A stretch of DNA of 64,000 nucleotides, taken from assembly GCF_902498825.1 (NCBI RefSeq), contig NZ_LR701459.1, forward strand, positions 186,001 through 250,000. Direction: 5' to 3'. The DNA is from Rhizobium sp. EC-SD404. Its GTDB lineage: Bacteria; Pseudomonadota; Alphaproteobacteria; Rhizobiales; Rhizobiaceae. Shown here piece by piece: positions 8,952 through 18,629 of the stretch. How positions within the stretch are numbered: position 1 is the stretch's first letter; each line of letters starts with the position of its first letter. Made by a program: the position numbers and the translations under genes. The notes below the pieces were generated by a model. The model was not told the DNA's origin, ran no database searches, and saw nothing but the letters and a program-made list of their open reading frames with translations.

Positions 8952-9053
8952 AGCAGTTTCGCGTTTCTTCGAATCGCTCAACGGCTCTAAGTTTTTGATT
9001 TGTCGCGTTTCCGACGGTGAACCGGTATCCACTTCACCTGGAAGCGCTCTAGA
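8947..9053 (-). repeat. intergenic repeat, copy B (full length)
   Basis: A full ~107-bp unit with inverted termini TCTAGAGC/GCTCTAGA. Inside are the conserved blocks TCGCGTTTCTTCGAATCGCTCA, split by a short variable stretch, and GTCGCGTTTCCGA-CGGTGAACCGG-ATCCACTTCACCTGGAA. The other copies lie at 34709, 41356 and 45629. It resembles known rhizobial mosaic intergenic elements (RIME-like); that name is an inference. Confidence 0.85.
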
Positions 9054-9070
9054 CTTCAGGAGCCATTCGC

Positions 9071-10081
9071 TTGAACTGGATCACCAACTACGTCCGGCCG
9101 AAGATCAACTCCATGTTCGGCCGCCGAGAGGTCGCCGAGAACCTCTGGATCAAGTGTCCGGAGACCGGCGAGATGGTCTTCCATAAGGATCTCGAGAGCA
9201 ATCAGTGGGTCATCCCCTCGTCGGGGTACCACATGAAGATTTCGGCCAAGGCGCGTCTCGGCTATTTCTTCGACGATGGCGCCTATGAGCTCATTCCAGC
9301 ACCGAAGGTGCCGCAGGATCCGCTCAAATTTCGCGACACCAAGAAGTATGTCGACCGGCTGCGCGAGCACCGAGCGAAGACCGAGCTCGACGACGCGATC
9401 GTTGCCGGCATCGGCAAGGTCAGCGGCATCGAGGCGGTTGCTTGCGTGCACGACTTCAACTTCATCGCAGGCTCGCTCGGAGTGGCCGCCGGAGAGGCGA
9501 TCATCGCCGCCTTCGAAATGGCCGTGAAGCGCCATTGCCCGCTGGTGATGTTCCCGGCATCGGGCGGCGCGCGCATGCAGGAAGGCATCCTGTCGCTGAT
9601 GCAGCTGCCGCGTACCACTGTTGCGGTGGAAATGCTCAAGGAGGCGGGCCTTCCCTACATCGTCGTTCTGACGAACCCGACGACGGGCGGCGTTTCGGCT
9701 TCCTACGCAATGCTCGGCGACGTTCACCTTGCCGAGCCGGGCGCCGAGATCGGTTTTGCCGGCCGCCGCGTCATTCTTCAGACCATTCGCGAGCAGCTGC
9801 CGGAAGGCTTCCAGACATCGGAATACCTGCTCGAACACGGCATGGTCGACATGGTCACCCATCGTCACGACATCCCGTCGACGGTCGGACGGCTGCTCCG
9901 CATGATGCTCAACCAGCCGGCACTCGAAAAGCCGGAGATCTCAGAGACCGGCAACGGCATCGCGCTCAACGGCACCGGCGGCAGCGACCCGATCGTCCAG
10001 ATCCTTGACGATCCAGGCACGGCGCGGGCCAAGCCCCCGCTGGTCGATGCGCGCCGTGAGGCAACGCCGGCGGCGAACTGA
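9071..10081 (+). CDS. accD: acetyl-CoA carboxylase carboxyltransferase beta subunit
   Basis: AccD is the beta subunit of the carboxyltransferase that makes malonyl-CoA for fatty acid synthesis, acting with AccA. The crotonase-fold core is clear: [29 protein letters not shown] and [11 protein letters not shown]. The start is a TTG at 9071 with AGGAG nine bases upstream. The N-terminal zinc-ribbon region is aberrant: only one of the four usual cysteines remains (Cys29 in WIKCPETG), and the other positions read V/S residues ([10 protein letters not shown]). The protein is 336 residues, about 30 longer than E. coli AccD, with a low-complexity C-terminal tail. accD-folC order is typical for the group. 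Confidence 0.96.
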   Translation: MNWITNYVRPKINSMFGRREVAENLWIKCPETGEMVFHKDLESNQWVIPSSGYHMKISAKARLGYFFDDGAYELIPAPKVPQDPLKFRDTKKYVDRLREHRAKTELDDAIVAGIGKVSGIEAVACVHDFNFIAGSLGVAAGEAIIAAFEMAVKRHCPLVMFPASGGARMQEGILSLMQLPRTTVAVEMLKEAGLPYIVVLTNPTTGGVSASYAMLGDVHLAEPGAEIGFAGRRVILQTIREQLPEGFQTSEYLLEHGMVDMVTHRHDIPSTVGRLLRMMLNQPALEKPEISETGNGIALNGTGGSDPIVQILDDPGTARAKPPLVDARREATPAAN

Positions 10082-10112
10082 ACCGCCCGCCGGACGCCCG
10101 AGGAGTGCATTC

Positions 10113-11456
10113 ATGACGACGGCACCGGTTGAGACCGCAGCTCAAGAAATCGACAAGCTTCTGGCCCTTCACCCGAAGGGCTTCGATCTGTCGCTGGACC
10201 GCATCCGCGCGTTGCTCGCCAAGCTCGGCAACCCGCAGGACAGGCTGCCGCCGGTCATCCATATCGCCGGCACCAACGGCAAGGGCTCTGCATCCGCCTT
10301 CTGCCGCTCGATCCTGGAGGCCGCCGGGCTTCGCGTCCATGTTCACACGTCGCCGCATCTGGTGCGCTGGCATGAGCGCTACCGCATGGCCGGCCCCATC
10401 GGCGAACCCGGCGCGCTGGTCGATGATGCCATACTCGCCGATGCGGTGCGCCGCGTTGCCGAGGCCAATGGCGGTGCGACCATCACGGTCTTCGAGATCC
10501 TGACGGCGGTGACCTTCGTCCTCTTCTCCGAACATCCGGCGGATGTGGCGATCATCGAGGTCGGACTCGGTGGACGCTTCGATGCGACCAATGTGATCGC
10601 CAAGCCCGCGGTTTCGTTGATCATGCCGATCTCGCTCGATCACCAAGCCTATCTCGGCGACCGCGTGGAACTGATCGCCGCGGAAAAAGCCGGCATCATG
10701 AAACGCGGCTGCGCCGTGGTCATCGGACATCAGGAAGAAGATGCGGCACGCGAGACGCTCGTCGCGATTGCCGAGCGGCAGGGCTGCCCGACCACGATCT
10801 TCGGGCAGGATTTCTTTGCCCATGAGGAGCATGGCCGGCTCGTCTACCAGGATGAATTCGGCCTGGTCGACCTGCCGCTGCCGCGACTCGTCGGCCGGCA
10901 TCAATATGCCAATGCCGGGGCCGCCATTCGCGCGGTGAAGGCCGCCGGGTTTCTCGTCGACAACGACGCGATCGAAAAAGGGCTGACAGGCGTCAAATGG
11001 GCCGGGCGCATGCAGCGGTTGACCGAGGGCCATCTGCTCGACTCGCTCCCGAAGGGCAGCGAGCTTTGGCTGGACGGCGGACACAATCCCGGTGCCGGCC
11101 AAGTGATTGCCGAAGCCTTTGCCACGCTGGAAGAACGCAACCCCCGGCCGCTTTATCTCGTCGTCGGGATGCTTTCGACGAAAGACCCGATCGGTTATTT
11201 CAGTGCTTTCAAGGGCCTGGCGAAGTCGGTCTTCACCGTCGCGATCGCCAATTCGGACGCGGCTCTCGATCCGCTGGTGCTCGCCGACGACGCGATCGAT
11301 GCGGGCCTGACCGCGGAGCCGGTGTCGGACATCGTGGATGCGCTCGACCGTATTGGCAGGCTCGCCGATGGCGAAAACGCGCCGAGGGTTTTGATTGGGG
11401 GCTCGCTTTACCTGGTCGGCGAGGCACTCGACCTCAACGGCACGCTTCCGGACTGA
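10113..11456 (+). CDS. folC: bifunctional dihydrofolate synthase / folylpolyglutamate synthase
   Basis: FolC adds glutamate to dihydropteroate and to folates in the cytoplasm using ATP. The Mur-ligase-type P-loop HIAGTNGKGSASAFC lies at about residues 50-64. TSPHLVRWHERYR, EVGLGGRFDATNV and LDGGHNPGA are further family signatures. The 447-residue protein starts at the ATG at 10113 preceded by GAGGAG; an in-frame ATG at 10005 lies inside accD and is not needed. It is the last gene of the trp-accD-folC run and converges with trxA. Confidence 0.95.
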   Translation: MTTAPVETAAQEIDKLLALHPKGFDLSLDRIRALLAKLGNPQDRLPPVIHIAGTNGKGSASAFCRSILEAAGLRVHVHTSPHLVRWHERYRMAGPIGEPGALVDDAILADAVRRVAEANGGATITVFEILTAVTFVLFSEHPADVAIIEVGLGGRFDATNVIAKPAVSLIMPISLDHQAYLGDRVELIAAEKAGIMKRGCAVVIGHQEEDAARETLVAIAERQGCPTTIFGQDFFAHEEHGRLVYQDEFGLVDLPLPRLVGRHQYANAGAAIRAVKAAGFLVDNDAIEKGLTGVKWAGRMQRLTEGHLLDSLPKGSELWLDGGHNPGAGQVIAEAFATLEERNPRPLYLVVGMLSTKDPIGYFSAFKGLAKSVFTVAIANSDAALDPLVLADDAIDAGLTAEPVSDIVDALDRIGRLADGENAPRVLIGGSLYLVGEALDLNGTLPD

Positions 11457-11463
11457 ACGAACG

Positions 11464-11493
11464 AAAAATGCCCGGCTCTTTCGAACCGGGCAT
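11464..11493 (-). terminator. intrinsic terminator after trxA
   Basis: Read on the minus strand: an 11-bp stem ATGCCCGGTTC/GAGCCGGGCAT (one G-U pair) with a GAAA tetraloop, followed by TTTTTCG. It lies between the convergent folC and trxA stops and ends the long divL-trxA unit. It may also stop folC transcripts, although the T-tract is on the minus side. Confidence 0.85.
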
Positions 11494-11517
11494 CGAAGTC
11501 TCGAATTTTCCTCAAGA

Positions 11518-11841
11518 TCAGGAAACGGCGCCGGAAATCCAGGAAGACAGAGCCGTCTTCGGCGATGCGCCAACCTTGATGTCGGCGACTTCGCCGCCCT
11601 TGAACATGGCGAGCGTCGGAATCGAACGCACGCCGTACTGGGCTGCCAGTTCCGGATTGTCGTCGATGTTCAGCTTGGCGACCTTTACGCGGCCGGCCAT
11701 CTCATTGGAGATTTCTTCGAGGCTCGGTGCGATCATCTTACAAGGGCCGCACCATTCGGCCCAGAAATCGACCACGACCGGTTCGGCGCTGTCGAGAACC
11801 TCGGCCTGGAAATTATTCTTGTCGACTGTGACGGTTGCCAT
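11518..11841 (-). CDS. trxA: thioredoxin
   Basis: A 107-residue thioredoxin with the redox motif [10 protein letters not shown] and the cis-proline region [13 protein letters not shown]. It reduces protein disulfides in the cytoplasm and donates electrons to ribonucleotide reductase and others. The ATG at 11841 is chosen because GGAG sits seven bases upstream; a TTG directly before it is possible but unnecessary. It follows addA by 74 bases and is the last gene of the unit before the terminator. Confidence 0.97.
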   Translation of the reverse strand: MATVTVDKNNFQAEVLDSAEPVVVDFWAEWCGPCKMIAPSLEEISNEMAGRVKVAKLNIDDNPELAAQYGVRSIPTLAMFKGGEVADIKVGASPKTALSSWISGAVS

Positions 11842-11915
11842 CAAGGCACTCCTTCATCGCGTTTTCGTTGAGCTCAATGTGCGCATCGGCGCGCAAGCTT
11901 TCAACGTGCGGTATC

Positions 11916-14900
11916 TCATTTTGTCGTGAGTTCGGCAATCGCTGCGTCGAGCACGGAGCCCGGAAGGGCGATGATGGACGGCGCCTGGGTGAACACCAAC
12001 GCTGCAGAGACGGTCCGGCCCGGATAAAGCGGCGCTATCAGGTCGCGATAGAGCGCCATCTGCGCGCGATGGGCAAAGGACACATCCTCGATGCGCTGGA
12101 TCGCCGGCCGGTTCGTCTTGTAGTCGATGATCAGAACCCGATCGGGCAGCACCACCATGCGGTCGAGCCGGCCTGAAACCACATGGTCGCGCCCGGCGAG
12201 ACGCACGGTGCCCATGACGGAGACCTCGGCCCTGCTGCCCGGCGCAAAAACCTCGGCGAATTGCGGATCATGCAAAATGGCGAGCGCTTCGGCGGCAAGA
12301 GCGCTCGCGGCTTCCTCGTCCAGATGCGGCGCGGCACGCTCGATATAGCGATACGCGGCGGCTTCGCGGTCCTCCGCATCGATCGCCGGCAGCATCTGCA
12401 GCATGCGGTGCATCATGCGACCGCGTTCGAGACCTTCGGCGGCCCCTTTTCCGGAGCTGTCCGACCGATCGAAGAGCGGCGAGCGGACGGTGCCGCCGTC
12501 GTCAGCGCCGTCGATGATGGCGCTTGCACCGGATGGAACGAGCGGACGCGGCGGCCGAGCCGGCGGCGGCAGGGGCCGCTGCAGCACCACCGGCAGGTCG
12601 CGCAAAGAGTGCGACCCGGACAATGTTTTGGTGTCCTTGCTGATCGCAGGCTCCACCTCGCCGCCGAAACTCATCCCGCTCCACTGCTGATCGCCTGCAG
12701 AGAATTCGATCTTTTGCGCCTTCTCGCTCTTCGAGAGCGCGCTTGCGACCATCGAATGCCAGTGGGCGCCGCTTGGGGCGTTGATGCCGTGATAACCACA
12801 CACGACCAGACGGTCGGCCGCCCGGGTCAGTCCGACATAGAGCAAACGGCGATACTCTTCCTCGGCGGAGGCTTCGAGCGACTGCCTTATGGTCCGCGTC
12901 AGGCTGTTCTCGTAGTCCTTGCCCGGGACCCAGAGGATCGGCTGCGGCGCCTCGCCGCCCATCTCGCGCAGTTTCGGGACGTGCGTTGCCTGCACCGCCG
13001 CGCCGCCGGAATCGACCAGAAACACGATCGGCGCCTCGAGACCCTTCGATGCGTGAACGGTCATGACGCGCACTTCGTCGCGCCCCTGCTCCATCTCCCG
13101 CTTGATCTCCGGCGACTGAGCCTCCAGCACGGCAAGAAATGCCTCAAGGCCGGGCAAACCGGTGCGTTCATGGTCGAGCGCGAAGGACAGGAATTCGTCG
13201 AGCAGATCCGCGGCTTCGTGGCCGAGCCGCGCGAGGAAATCTGCCCGCACGCCACCAGGACCGAGAAGTTCGGCATAGAAGTCATGGACCGACAGTTCAC
13301 GCGCAGTCTGCCGCCAATGCTCAAGCCGTGCGAACGCGCGATCGAACGGCGCGACTTGCCGGTTGGCATGCTCGCACAAGGCGTCAAAGACGCCCCGATT
13401 GCCGGCACGTTCGTGGCAGAGCGCGAACAGATCGTCTTCCGACAGGCCGAAGAGCGGCGATTTCAGCACTGCTGCCAAGGCCAGGTCGTCATCCGGAAGG
13501 ACGATCGCTCGACCGAGAGCAATCAGATCCTTCACCGCGATATGATCGGCGAGCTTCAGCCTATCCGCGCCGGCGATCGGCACTGTCGGGCTTTTCTTCA
13601 GTTCTCGCGACAGCGCGTTGACGAAGCCGTCGCGCTTGCGGACCAGCACGAGGATGTCGCCGGCCGCGATCGGGCGTGGCCCCTTCTTCGTCATGATCGT
13701 CTCGCGCGCGACCCATTGCCGGATCGTGCCAGCCACGCGACGCGCAAGCTGCGCCTTCGGGTCACTTTCAGGCGTGTCGTCGAAGGGGGCAGTCCAATCC
13801 TCGTCGTCGAGGCGCTTGTCCTTGCCGATCATCTCCCAGAGATCGACCCGGCCCATATCGCTGCCCCGCGCCGTGCTATGCTTGATCAGCTCGTCATGAT
13901 CGCCGAGGCCGCGCTTGTGGTCGGCCTCGGCGAAAACGGCGTCTACCGCATCGAGGACATCTGCCGTGGAGCGGAATGACTGACGGAGAGCCACATTCTC
14001 GAACTGCCGCGCAGATGCCGTGGCCCTGCTCGCTGCATGACGCCCTTCCTCGCGGAACCGCTCGGGTCGCGCGCCCTGAAAGGAATAGATGGACTGTTTC
14101 TCGTCGCCGACGGCGAACAAGGTCCGCGGAACCCGCTGCTGTTCTTCGCCGGCAAAGAATTCCTCAGCCAACCGCCCGACGATCGTCCACTGCCTCGGAC
14201 TCGTATCCTGGGCCTCGTCCACCAGAATGTGGTCAATGCCCTGGTCCAGCTTGTAATGGACCCACGCGCTCGCGCCCTTTTGGCCGAGAAGCGCCGTCGC
14301 GCGCTCGACCAGATCGTCGAAATCCAGCCGCCCGCGCTGGCGCTTCAGCCGCTCGTAGTCGGAAAGCAGCCGCGCTGCCAGCACATGCGCCGCCTTGGTC
14401 AGTTCCAGCATGCGCCAGAGCGCCAACCTGTCCTTGACAGCGACGATCTCGGCCGTCGCCTCAGCCAGTAGCTCCTCGATATCGGGGATGGAAGCGACGA
14501 TGTCCGCGCTCGCGACGTTGCGGGTGGAGCGCGGTGAGCCGTCCTTGGTCAGGAAACACTGGACCAGCGCCGCGTAGCGCTCGGTAGGCGCCTGCTGTGC
14601 CGCGGATTTCAAACTCTCGACGAACTTCTTCGGCGAAGCGGCCTTGCCCGATCGGGCGACGCTTTCGAACAGATCGAGCAGACGGGCAGGAAACGCATGG
14701 AGCGGCCAGGCGCGTTGGGCGATCGTCTCTTCCGTCTCCTGCGGATCGATCGCGGTGCGCTTGTGCAGTTCCGCATCGATGCCGGCGCCGGCGCGGGCCG
14801 CATCGTGGAACCGCCCGATGAGCGTTCGCTGCCGGATCAGACCGTCCAGCAGTTCATCAAGCCCGAACTCGCCGACAGCTTCCAGGATGCGCTGAAAGGC

Positions 14901-15449
14901 AGCGGCCAGGTCCGCCTCGGTTTCGATCGTCGTTGCGCTCAGGAGGGAGCGTCGGGCCTCGGCAAGAAGCGTGGCGGACTCGCCGTCATCCATCACCTCG
15001 AAATGCGCGGCAACGTTGGCTTCCAGCGGAAACTGGTGCAGCAGCGCTTCGCAAAAGGCGTGGATGGTCTGGATCTTCAGTCCACCCGGCGTTTCAAGCG
15101 CGCGAGCAAAAAGACGACGGGCCGCGCTCAGCTTGATGGCATCGGGCGTTTGCCCTTCCAGCTTGTGCAACTCCGTTGCCAACGCTTCGTCGGATAACGA
15201 CGTCCATTTCGACAGGCGTGAGAAAACGCGGTTCGACATCTCCGCCGCCGCTGCTTTGGTGTAGGTGAGGCACAGGATGCCAGAGGGGCGCGCGCCGGCG
15301 AGAAGCAGGCGGATCACCCGCTCGGCCAGCACATGCGTCTTTCCCGAGCCGGCATTGGCCGCCACCCAGGCGGAGGCGCGCGGATCGGAGGCGCGCGCCT
15401 GCTGCCGCGAGGTCCAATGGAGATCGTAGAGAGTCTCTGGCTCGCTCAT
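11916..15449 (-). CDS. addA: double-strand break repair helicase-nuclease subunit AddA
   Basis: AddA is the UvrD-type helicase and nuclease subunit of AddAB, which resects broken ends for RecA. The Walker A motif WVAANAGSGKTHVL is at about residues 28-41, motif II VDEAQDTSP follows, and MTVHASKGLEAPIVFLVD and YVGLTRAADRLVVCGYHG are late helicase motifs. The C-terminal PD-(D/E)XK nuclease motif reads VLIIDYKTNRP. At 1177 residues it is full length. Its start overlaps the addB stop by four bases. Confidence 0.95.
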   Translation of the reverse strand: MSEPETLYDLHWTSRQQARASDPRASAWVAANAGSGKTHVLAERVIRLLLAGARPSGILCLTYTKAAAAEMSNRVFSRLSKWTSLSDEALATELHKLEGQTPDAIKLSAARRLFARALETPGGLKIQTIHAFCEALLHQFPLEANVAAHFEVMDDGESATLLAEARRSLLSATTIETEADLAAAFQRILEAVGEFGLDELLDGLIRQRTLIGRFHDAARAGAGIDAELHKRTAIDPQETEETIAQRAWPLHAFPARLLDLFESVARSGKAASPKKFVESLKSAAQQAPTERYAALVQCFLTKDGSPRSTRNVASADIVASIPDIEELLAEATAEIVAVKDRLALWRMLELTKAAHVLAARLLSDYERLKRQRGRLDFDDLVERATALLGQKGASAWVHYKLDQGIDHILVDEAQDTSPRQWTIVGRLAEEFFAGEEQQRVPRTLFAVGDEKQSIYSFQGARPERFREEGRHAASRATASARQFENVALRQSFRSTADVLDAVDAVFAEADHKRGLGDHDELIKHSTARGSDMGRVDLWEMIGKDKRLDDEDWTAPFDDTPESDPKAQLARRVAGTIRQWVARETIMTKKGPRPIAAGDILVLVRKRDGFVNALSRELKKSPTVPIAGADRLKLADHIAVKDLIALGRAIVLPDDDLALAAVLKSPLFGLSEDDLFALCHERAGNRGVFDALCEHANRQVAPFDRAFARLEHWRQTARELSVHDFYAELLGPGGVRADFLARLGHEAADLLDEFLSFALDHERTGLPGLEAFLAVLEAQSPEIKREMEQGRDEVRVMTVHASKGLEAPIVFLVDSGGAAVQATHVPKLREMGGEAPQPILWVPGKDYENSLTRTIRQSLEASAEEEYRRLLYVGLTRAADRLVVCGYHGINAPSGAHWHSMVASALSKSEKAQKIEFSAGDQQWSGMSFGGEVEPAISKDTKTLSGSHSLRDLPVVLQRPLPPPARPPRPLVPSGASAIIDGADDGGTVRSPLFDRSDSSGKGAAEGLERGRMMHRMLQMLPAIDAEDREAAAYRYIERAAPHLDEEAASALAAEALAILHDPQFAEVFAPGSRAEVSVMGTVRLAGRDHVVSGRLDRMVVLPDRVLIIDYKTNRPAIQRIEDVSFAHRAQMALYRDLIAPLYPGRTVSAALVFTQAPSIIALPGSVLDAAIAELTTK

Positions 15450-18400
15450 GCCTCACCGCCCTCGTCATCGTCGGCGTCGCCATTGGCCCACTCTGCGACA
15501 CGCGCGAGATGGTCGTACTCGCCCCCGTATTCGCGGGCCTTGGCGGGGATGATGCGTGAAGCGAAGCCACGCCTGCCGATTTGCAGGACCGCTACGAAGC
15601 CGGCTAACCGATCGAGCGACTGCATCCCGAGATCGGCCGCGGTCATATGCGTGCCGTCATCCGCGGAATTGGCGCCCCGGCGGTCTTTGCCCTCCAGTTC
15701 GTCCACCAGCAACCGGTCGGCGGGCTTAAGGCGCACATATTTCAGCGAGTTCGGCGTTCGTGGCCCGACCCGCTTGAAGCCGCCATCGAGCAGGGCTGCG
15801 GCCTCGAGCGGCAATTGCGGGTCGAGAAGAATTCGTGCCTGCTTTCGCGATGGCTCCGTACCCGACTTGAAGTCGATGATGTCGACCGTGCCATCTTCGC
15901 GCAGGTCGACGCGGTCGGCGATACCGGACAGCAGGACGCCGGTTTGCCGAACCGGGATTTCAGCGTGCAGCTCCGTATGGCGCTCGGCGATCTCTCCGTT
16001 TCGCTGCCTCTCCCAATCCAACCAGTGGCGCGCCACGTGATCGAAGCGCGGGCGCCACAGAACCTCGACGTGATGCGGCAGGCGCTGGGCGGCAAAGCAC
16101 TCGTCGGCAATGCTTGCCAGCAGCAGATCGGCATCGGGATGATCGATGTCGGGGCAGCGGCTGATGAATGTCTCCAAAACCTCGTGATAGAGCGTTCCCC
16201 GCTCGGCCACGCCCGGATCGCGAATGAGCTCGGCCAAGGGGTCGAGACGCAGCACCTTGCGGGCATAGATGGCGTAGGGATCGCGCCGCAGCGTCTTCAC
16301 TTCGCTGAAGGAGTAGCGCTTGGGCTGGGCTTCCAGGGGCGGACGCGGTTCTGGCCGTGATGCCTGCGGCACTGGATTGCGGCGATCGAGAAGCGCTGCC
16401 TGCGCAAGTATCTCCGCTCCGCGGAGGCGCATCGCAGCCGCCTCGGTCTCACCCGCAACCGCAAGCAGCCGTTGCAGCCAGCGCGACGCGACGGTCGGCG
16501 CGCCGCCGGAGCGGGTCGATCGGCTGAGAACGACGTTTTCTGCCCCGAGCGCCATCTGGAAATCATGGGCAGCCAGACCGATCCGCCGTTCGGGCGGCTC
16601 AAGCCCGATCGACGCCTTCATCGGCCGCGACAGAAACGGATCCTGGCCCGGCCGTTGCGGCCAGGAACCTTCGTTCAAGCCGGCCAGCAGCAGCGTGTCG
16701 ACATCCTGCAGGCGTGCCTCGAGCGCACCCCAGATGAAGATGCGTGGATGGGCCGTCACGTCCGGTTTCACGACCTCGCCGGCGAGGAACGCGGCTGCAA
16801 TATCGGCCCAGTCGGTGCCGTCCGCGGAAATCTCGGCTCGTGCCGCGATCAGGTCCGCGAAGAGACCCGCCAGCTTGTTGCCTGCCTCGCCGCCCCAGAG
16901 ATTGCCGAGTTCGCCCCGGTCATCGGCAGCGACATCTTCGAGGACCCGCGCGGTCAGTTCAGCCCATTGCGCGATGGTTAGCCGTCCGGGGGCGGCATCG
17001 GTGCGGCGGCTCGTCAAGAATCGAGCGAAGCGGCCGGCAAGCGGCGCCACCGCCGCTTCGACGCGCCGCGTCATCACGCGGGCGGCAGCGATGTCCTCAT
17101 CGGAGATCCGCCGTCGCCATGCAGGCTGGTGTCGGCGCTCCGACCGGGTCGCAGCCTCCGCATCCAGCAGCGCCGTCAACGCGGTGACATCGACATCGCC
17201 AAGCGTGCCACGCAGGGCGATGCGCTCGAAAATGCTGGCTGCCCGGCGCTTTTCGTCCGGCTCCATGCCGAAGCGGGCGAGCGGATGGCCGAGCAGCGCC
17301 GTCAGCGCGACCGGATCTCCCGGTTCCATGACGGTGTCGAGCAAGAGCCGCAGCAACGTGCCCTGAGGCGTCGAGAACAGCGGCAAGCCGCCGGAATCGT
17401 TGGCTTCAATTCCGAAACGGCGAAGCTCGATCGATACGCGGCGGGCAAGATTGCGATCCGGGGTGACGAGCGCCACGCGCTGTTTGGGATTTTCCGCCGC
17501 CAGCCGCATCGCCACCGCCAGAGCCGTTGCTTCTTCGCGCTCGCCGCCTGCTTCGATGACCGACACGCCTTCGAAGGCGGCAGGATCGATCGCGCCGACC
17601 CCATGCCAGTGATCGGTGGCCTGGGCGGGCAGCAGCGCTGTCGAAACCAGTCGGTTCCGCTCGGCAACCCTGTCCGACGTATCGCCGAGCGGCGTCACCA
17701 TCTCACGCGCTGCGTCGAGGCGGTCGAGGAGACGGCTGAGACCGAATTGCGGATGGGCTGCGACCGCCGGGTCGGACAGCAGCCCGGCCTCTCCTCCGAC
17801 CAGCGGCCAGATGTCCTCGGCAATGCCGAGATCGAGGCCGGGAAAGATGACAGCGCCCTGCTCCAGCTTCGCAATCGCGGCGATGAGGTCGGCCGTCGCT
17901 GGGATCGAACCGGTCGAACCGGCGACGATGACCGGCCCGTCCGGCGGATTTGCGAGCATGCGCGCGATTTCGGCCGACATGGCGGCATTTCGGTGCAGCG
18001 CCGGATCGGACCGGCTGAGTTCTTCAAGCCGCGCCGGCCAGAAGCTGCGGGCAATCTTCATGAATTCGAGCGTCAGCTGCCACCAGGTGCCGAAATCTGC
18101 CGCTTCCAGAGCATCGAGCGCAGCCCAGTCTCCGCCATGCGTGCCCATGGCATCGATGAGATCGCGCAGATCGCGCGCCAACCAAACCGCATCGGCAGGC
18201 GTTGCAGGCACGACCAGCGAATCGAAACGGCCATCGCCGAGTGCCGCCGGCAATGCCGCTTTCCAGCGTTCCACCAGGCTTGCAAGCTCGAGCACCGCCT
18301 CGACGGATCCGATCGACGGCGCGAGATCGAGTGTCGCCGGCATCTCGGCCTCGAAGAAGCCGCCATCCTCATCCAGCTCGCCGAGCGCCTTCAAAGTCGG

Positions 18401-18628
18401 CAGGATGGCGCTGCCCGTTCCGACGACGTCGACGAATTCGGAGCGCAACGACCGCACGGCGCGCCTTGTGGGCAGATAGATCGTCGCCCGCGCCAGCGAT
18501 AGCGGATCGGTCGGGTCATAGCGAAAACCCGGTACAAGATCGCCCGCGCACAGGCTTTCGGCGAGGATGCGCAGGAACGGCGCACCGGGGGGAATCGTGA
18601 AAAGACGCTTCTGCATGGTTGCAGCCAT
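15446..18628 (-). CDS. addB: double-strand break repair protein AddB
   Basis: AddB is the inactivated-helicase and nuclease partner of AddA. The alphaproteobacterial type (about 1060 residues) shows LPTRRAVRSLRSEF at the N-terminus in place of a strong Walker A. GLNEGSWPQRPGQDPFLSRPMK and a C-terminal nuclease core VDIIDFKSGTEPS are visible. The ATG at 18628 is used (MAATMQKRLF) because the murU stop codon ends directly before it, giving TGATATG. An upstream ATG at 18673 would overlap murU by 44 bases. Confidence 0.93.
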   Translation of the reverse strand: MAATMQKRLFTIPPGAPFLRILAESLCAGDLVPGFRYDPTDPLSLARATIYLPTRRAVRSLRSEFVDVVGTGSAILPTLKALGELDEDGGFFEAEMPATLDLAPSIGSVEAVLELASLVERWKAALPAALGDGRFDSLVVPATPADAVWLARDLRDLIDAMGTHGGDWAALDALEAADFGTWWQLTLEFMKIARSFWPARLEELSRSDPALHRNAAMSAEIARMLANPPDGPVIVAGSTGSIPATADLIAAIAKLEQGAVIFPGLDLGIAEDIWPLVGGEAGLLSDPAVAAHPQFGLSRLLDRLDAAREMVTPLGDTSDRVAERNRLVSTALLPAQATDHWHGVGAIDPAAFEGVSVIEAGGEREEATALAVAMRLAAENPKQRVALVTPDRNLARRVSIELRRFGIEANDSGGLPLFSTPQGTLLRLLLDTVMEPGDPVALTALLGHPLARFGMEPDEKRRAASIFERIALRGTLGDVDVTALTALLDAEAATRSERRHQPAWRRRISDEDIAAARVMTRRVEAAVAPLAGRFARFLTSRRTDAAPGRLTIAQWAELTARVLEDVAADDRGELGNLWGGEAGNKLAGLFADLIAARAEISADGTDWADIAAAFLAGEVVKPDVTAHPRIFIWGALEARLQDVDTLLLAGLNEGSWPQRPGQDPFLSRPMKASIGLEPPERRIGLAAHDFQMALGAENVVLSRSTRSGGAPTVASRWLQRLLAVAGETEAAAMRLRGAEILAQAALLDRRNPVPQASRPEPRPPLEAQPKRYSFSEVKTLRRDPYAIYARKVLRLDPLAELIRDPGVAERGTLYHEVLETFISRCPDIDHPDADLLLASIADECFAAQRLPHHVEVLWRPRFDHVARHWLDWERQRNGEIAERHTELHAEIPVRQTGVLLSGIADRVDLREDGTVDIIDFKSGTEPSRKQARILLDPQLPLEAAALLDGGFKRVGPRTPNSLKYVRLKPADRLLVDELEGKDRRGANSADDGTHMTAADLGMQSLDRLAGFVAVLQIGRRGFASRIIPAKAREYGGEYDHLARVAEWANGDADDDEGGEA

Positions 18629-18629
18629 A

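Noticed and set aside
12183..13979. Long open frame (598 codons) on the plus strand opposite addA
   Set aside because: It is an antisense shadow of addA in GC-rich DNA: no family motif, and the minus-strand frame carries all the AddA helicase and nuclease motifs.
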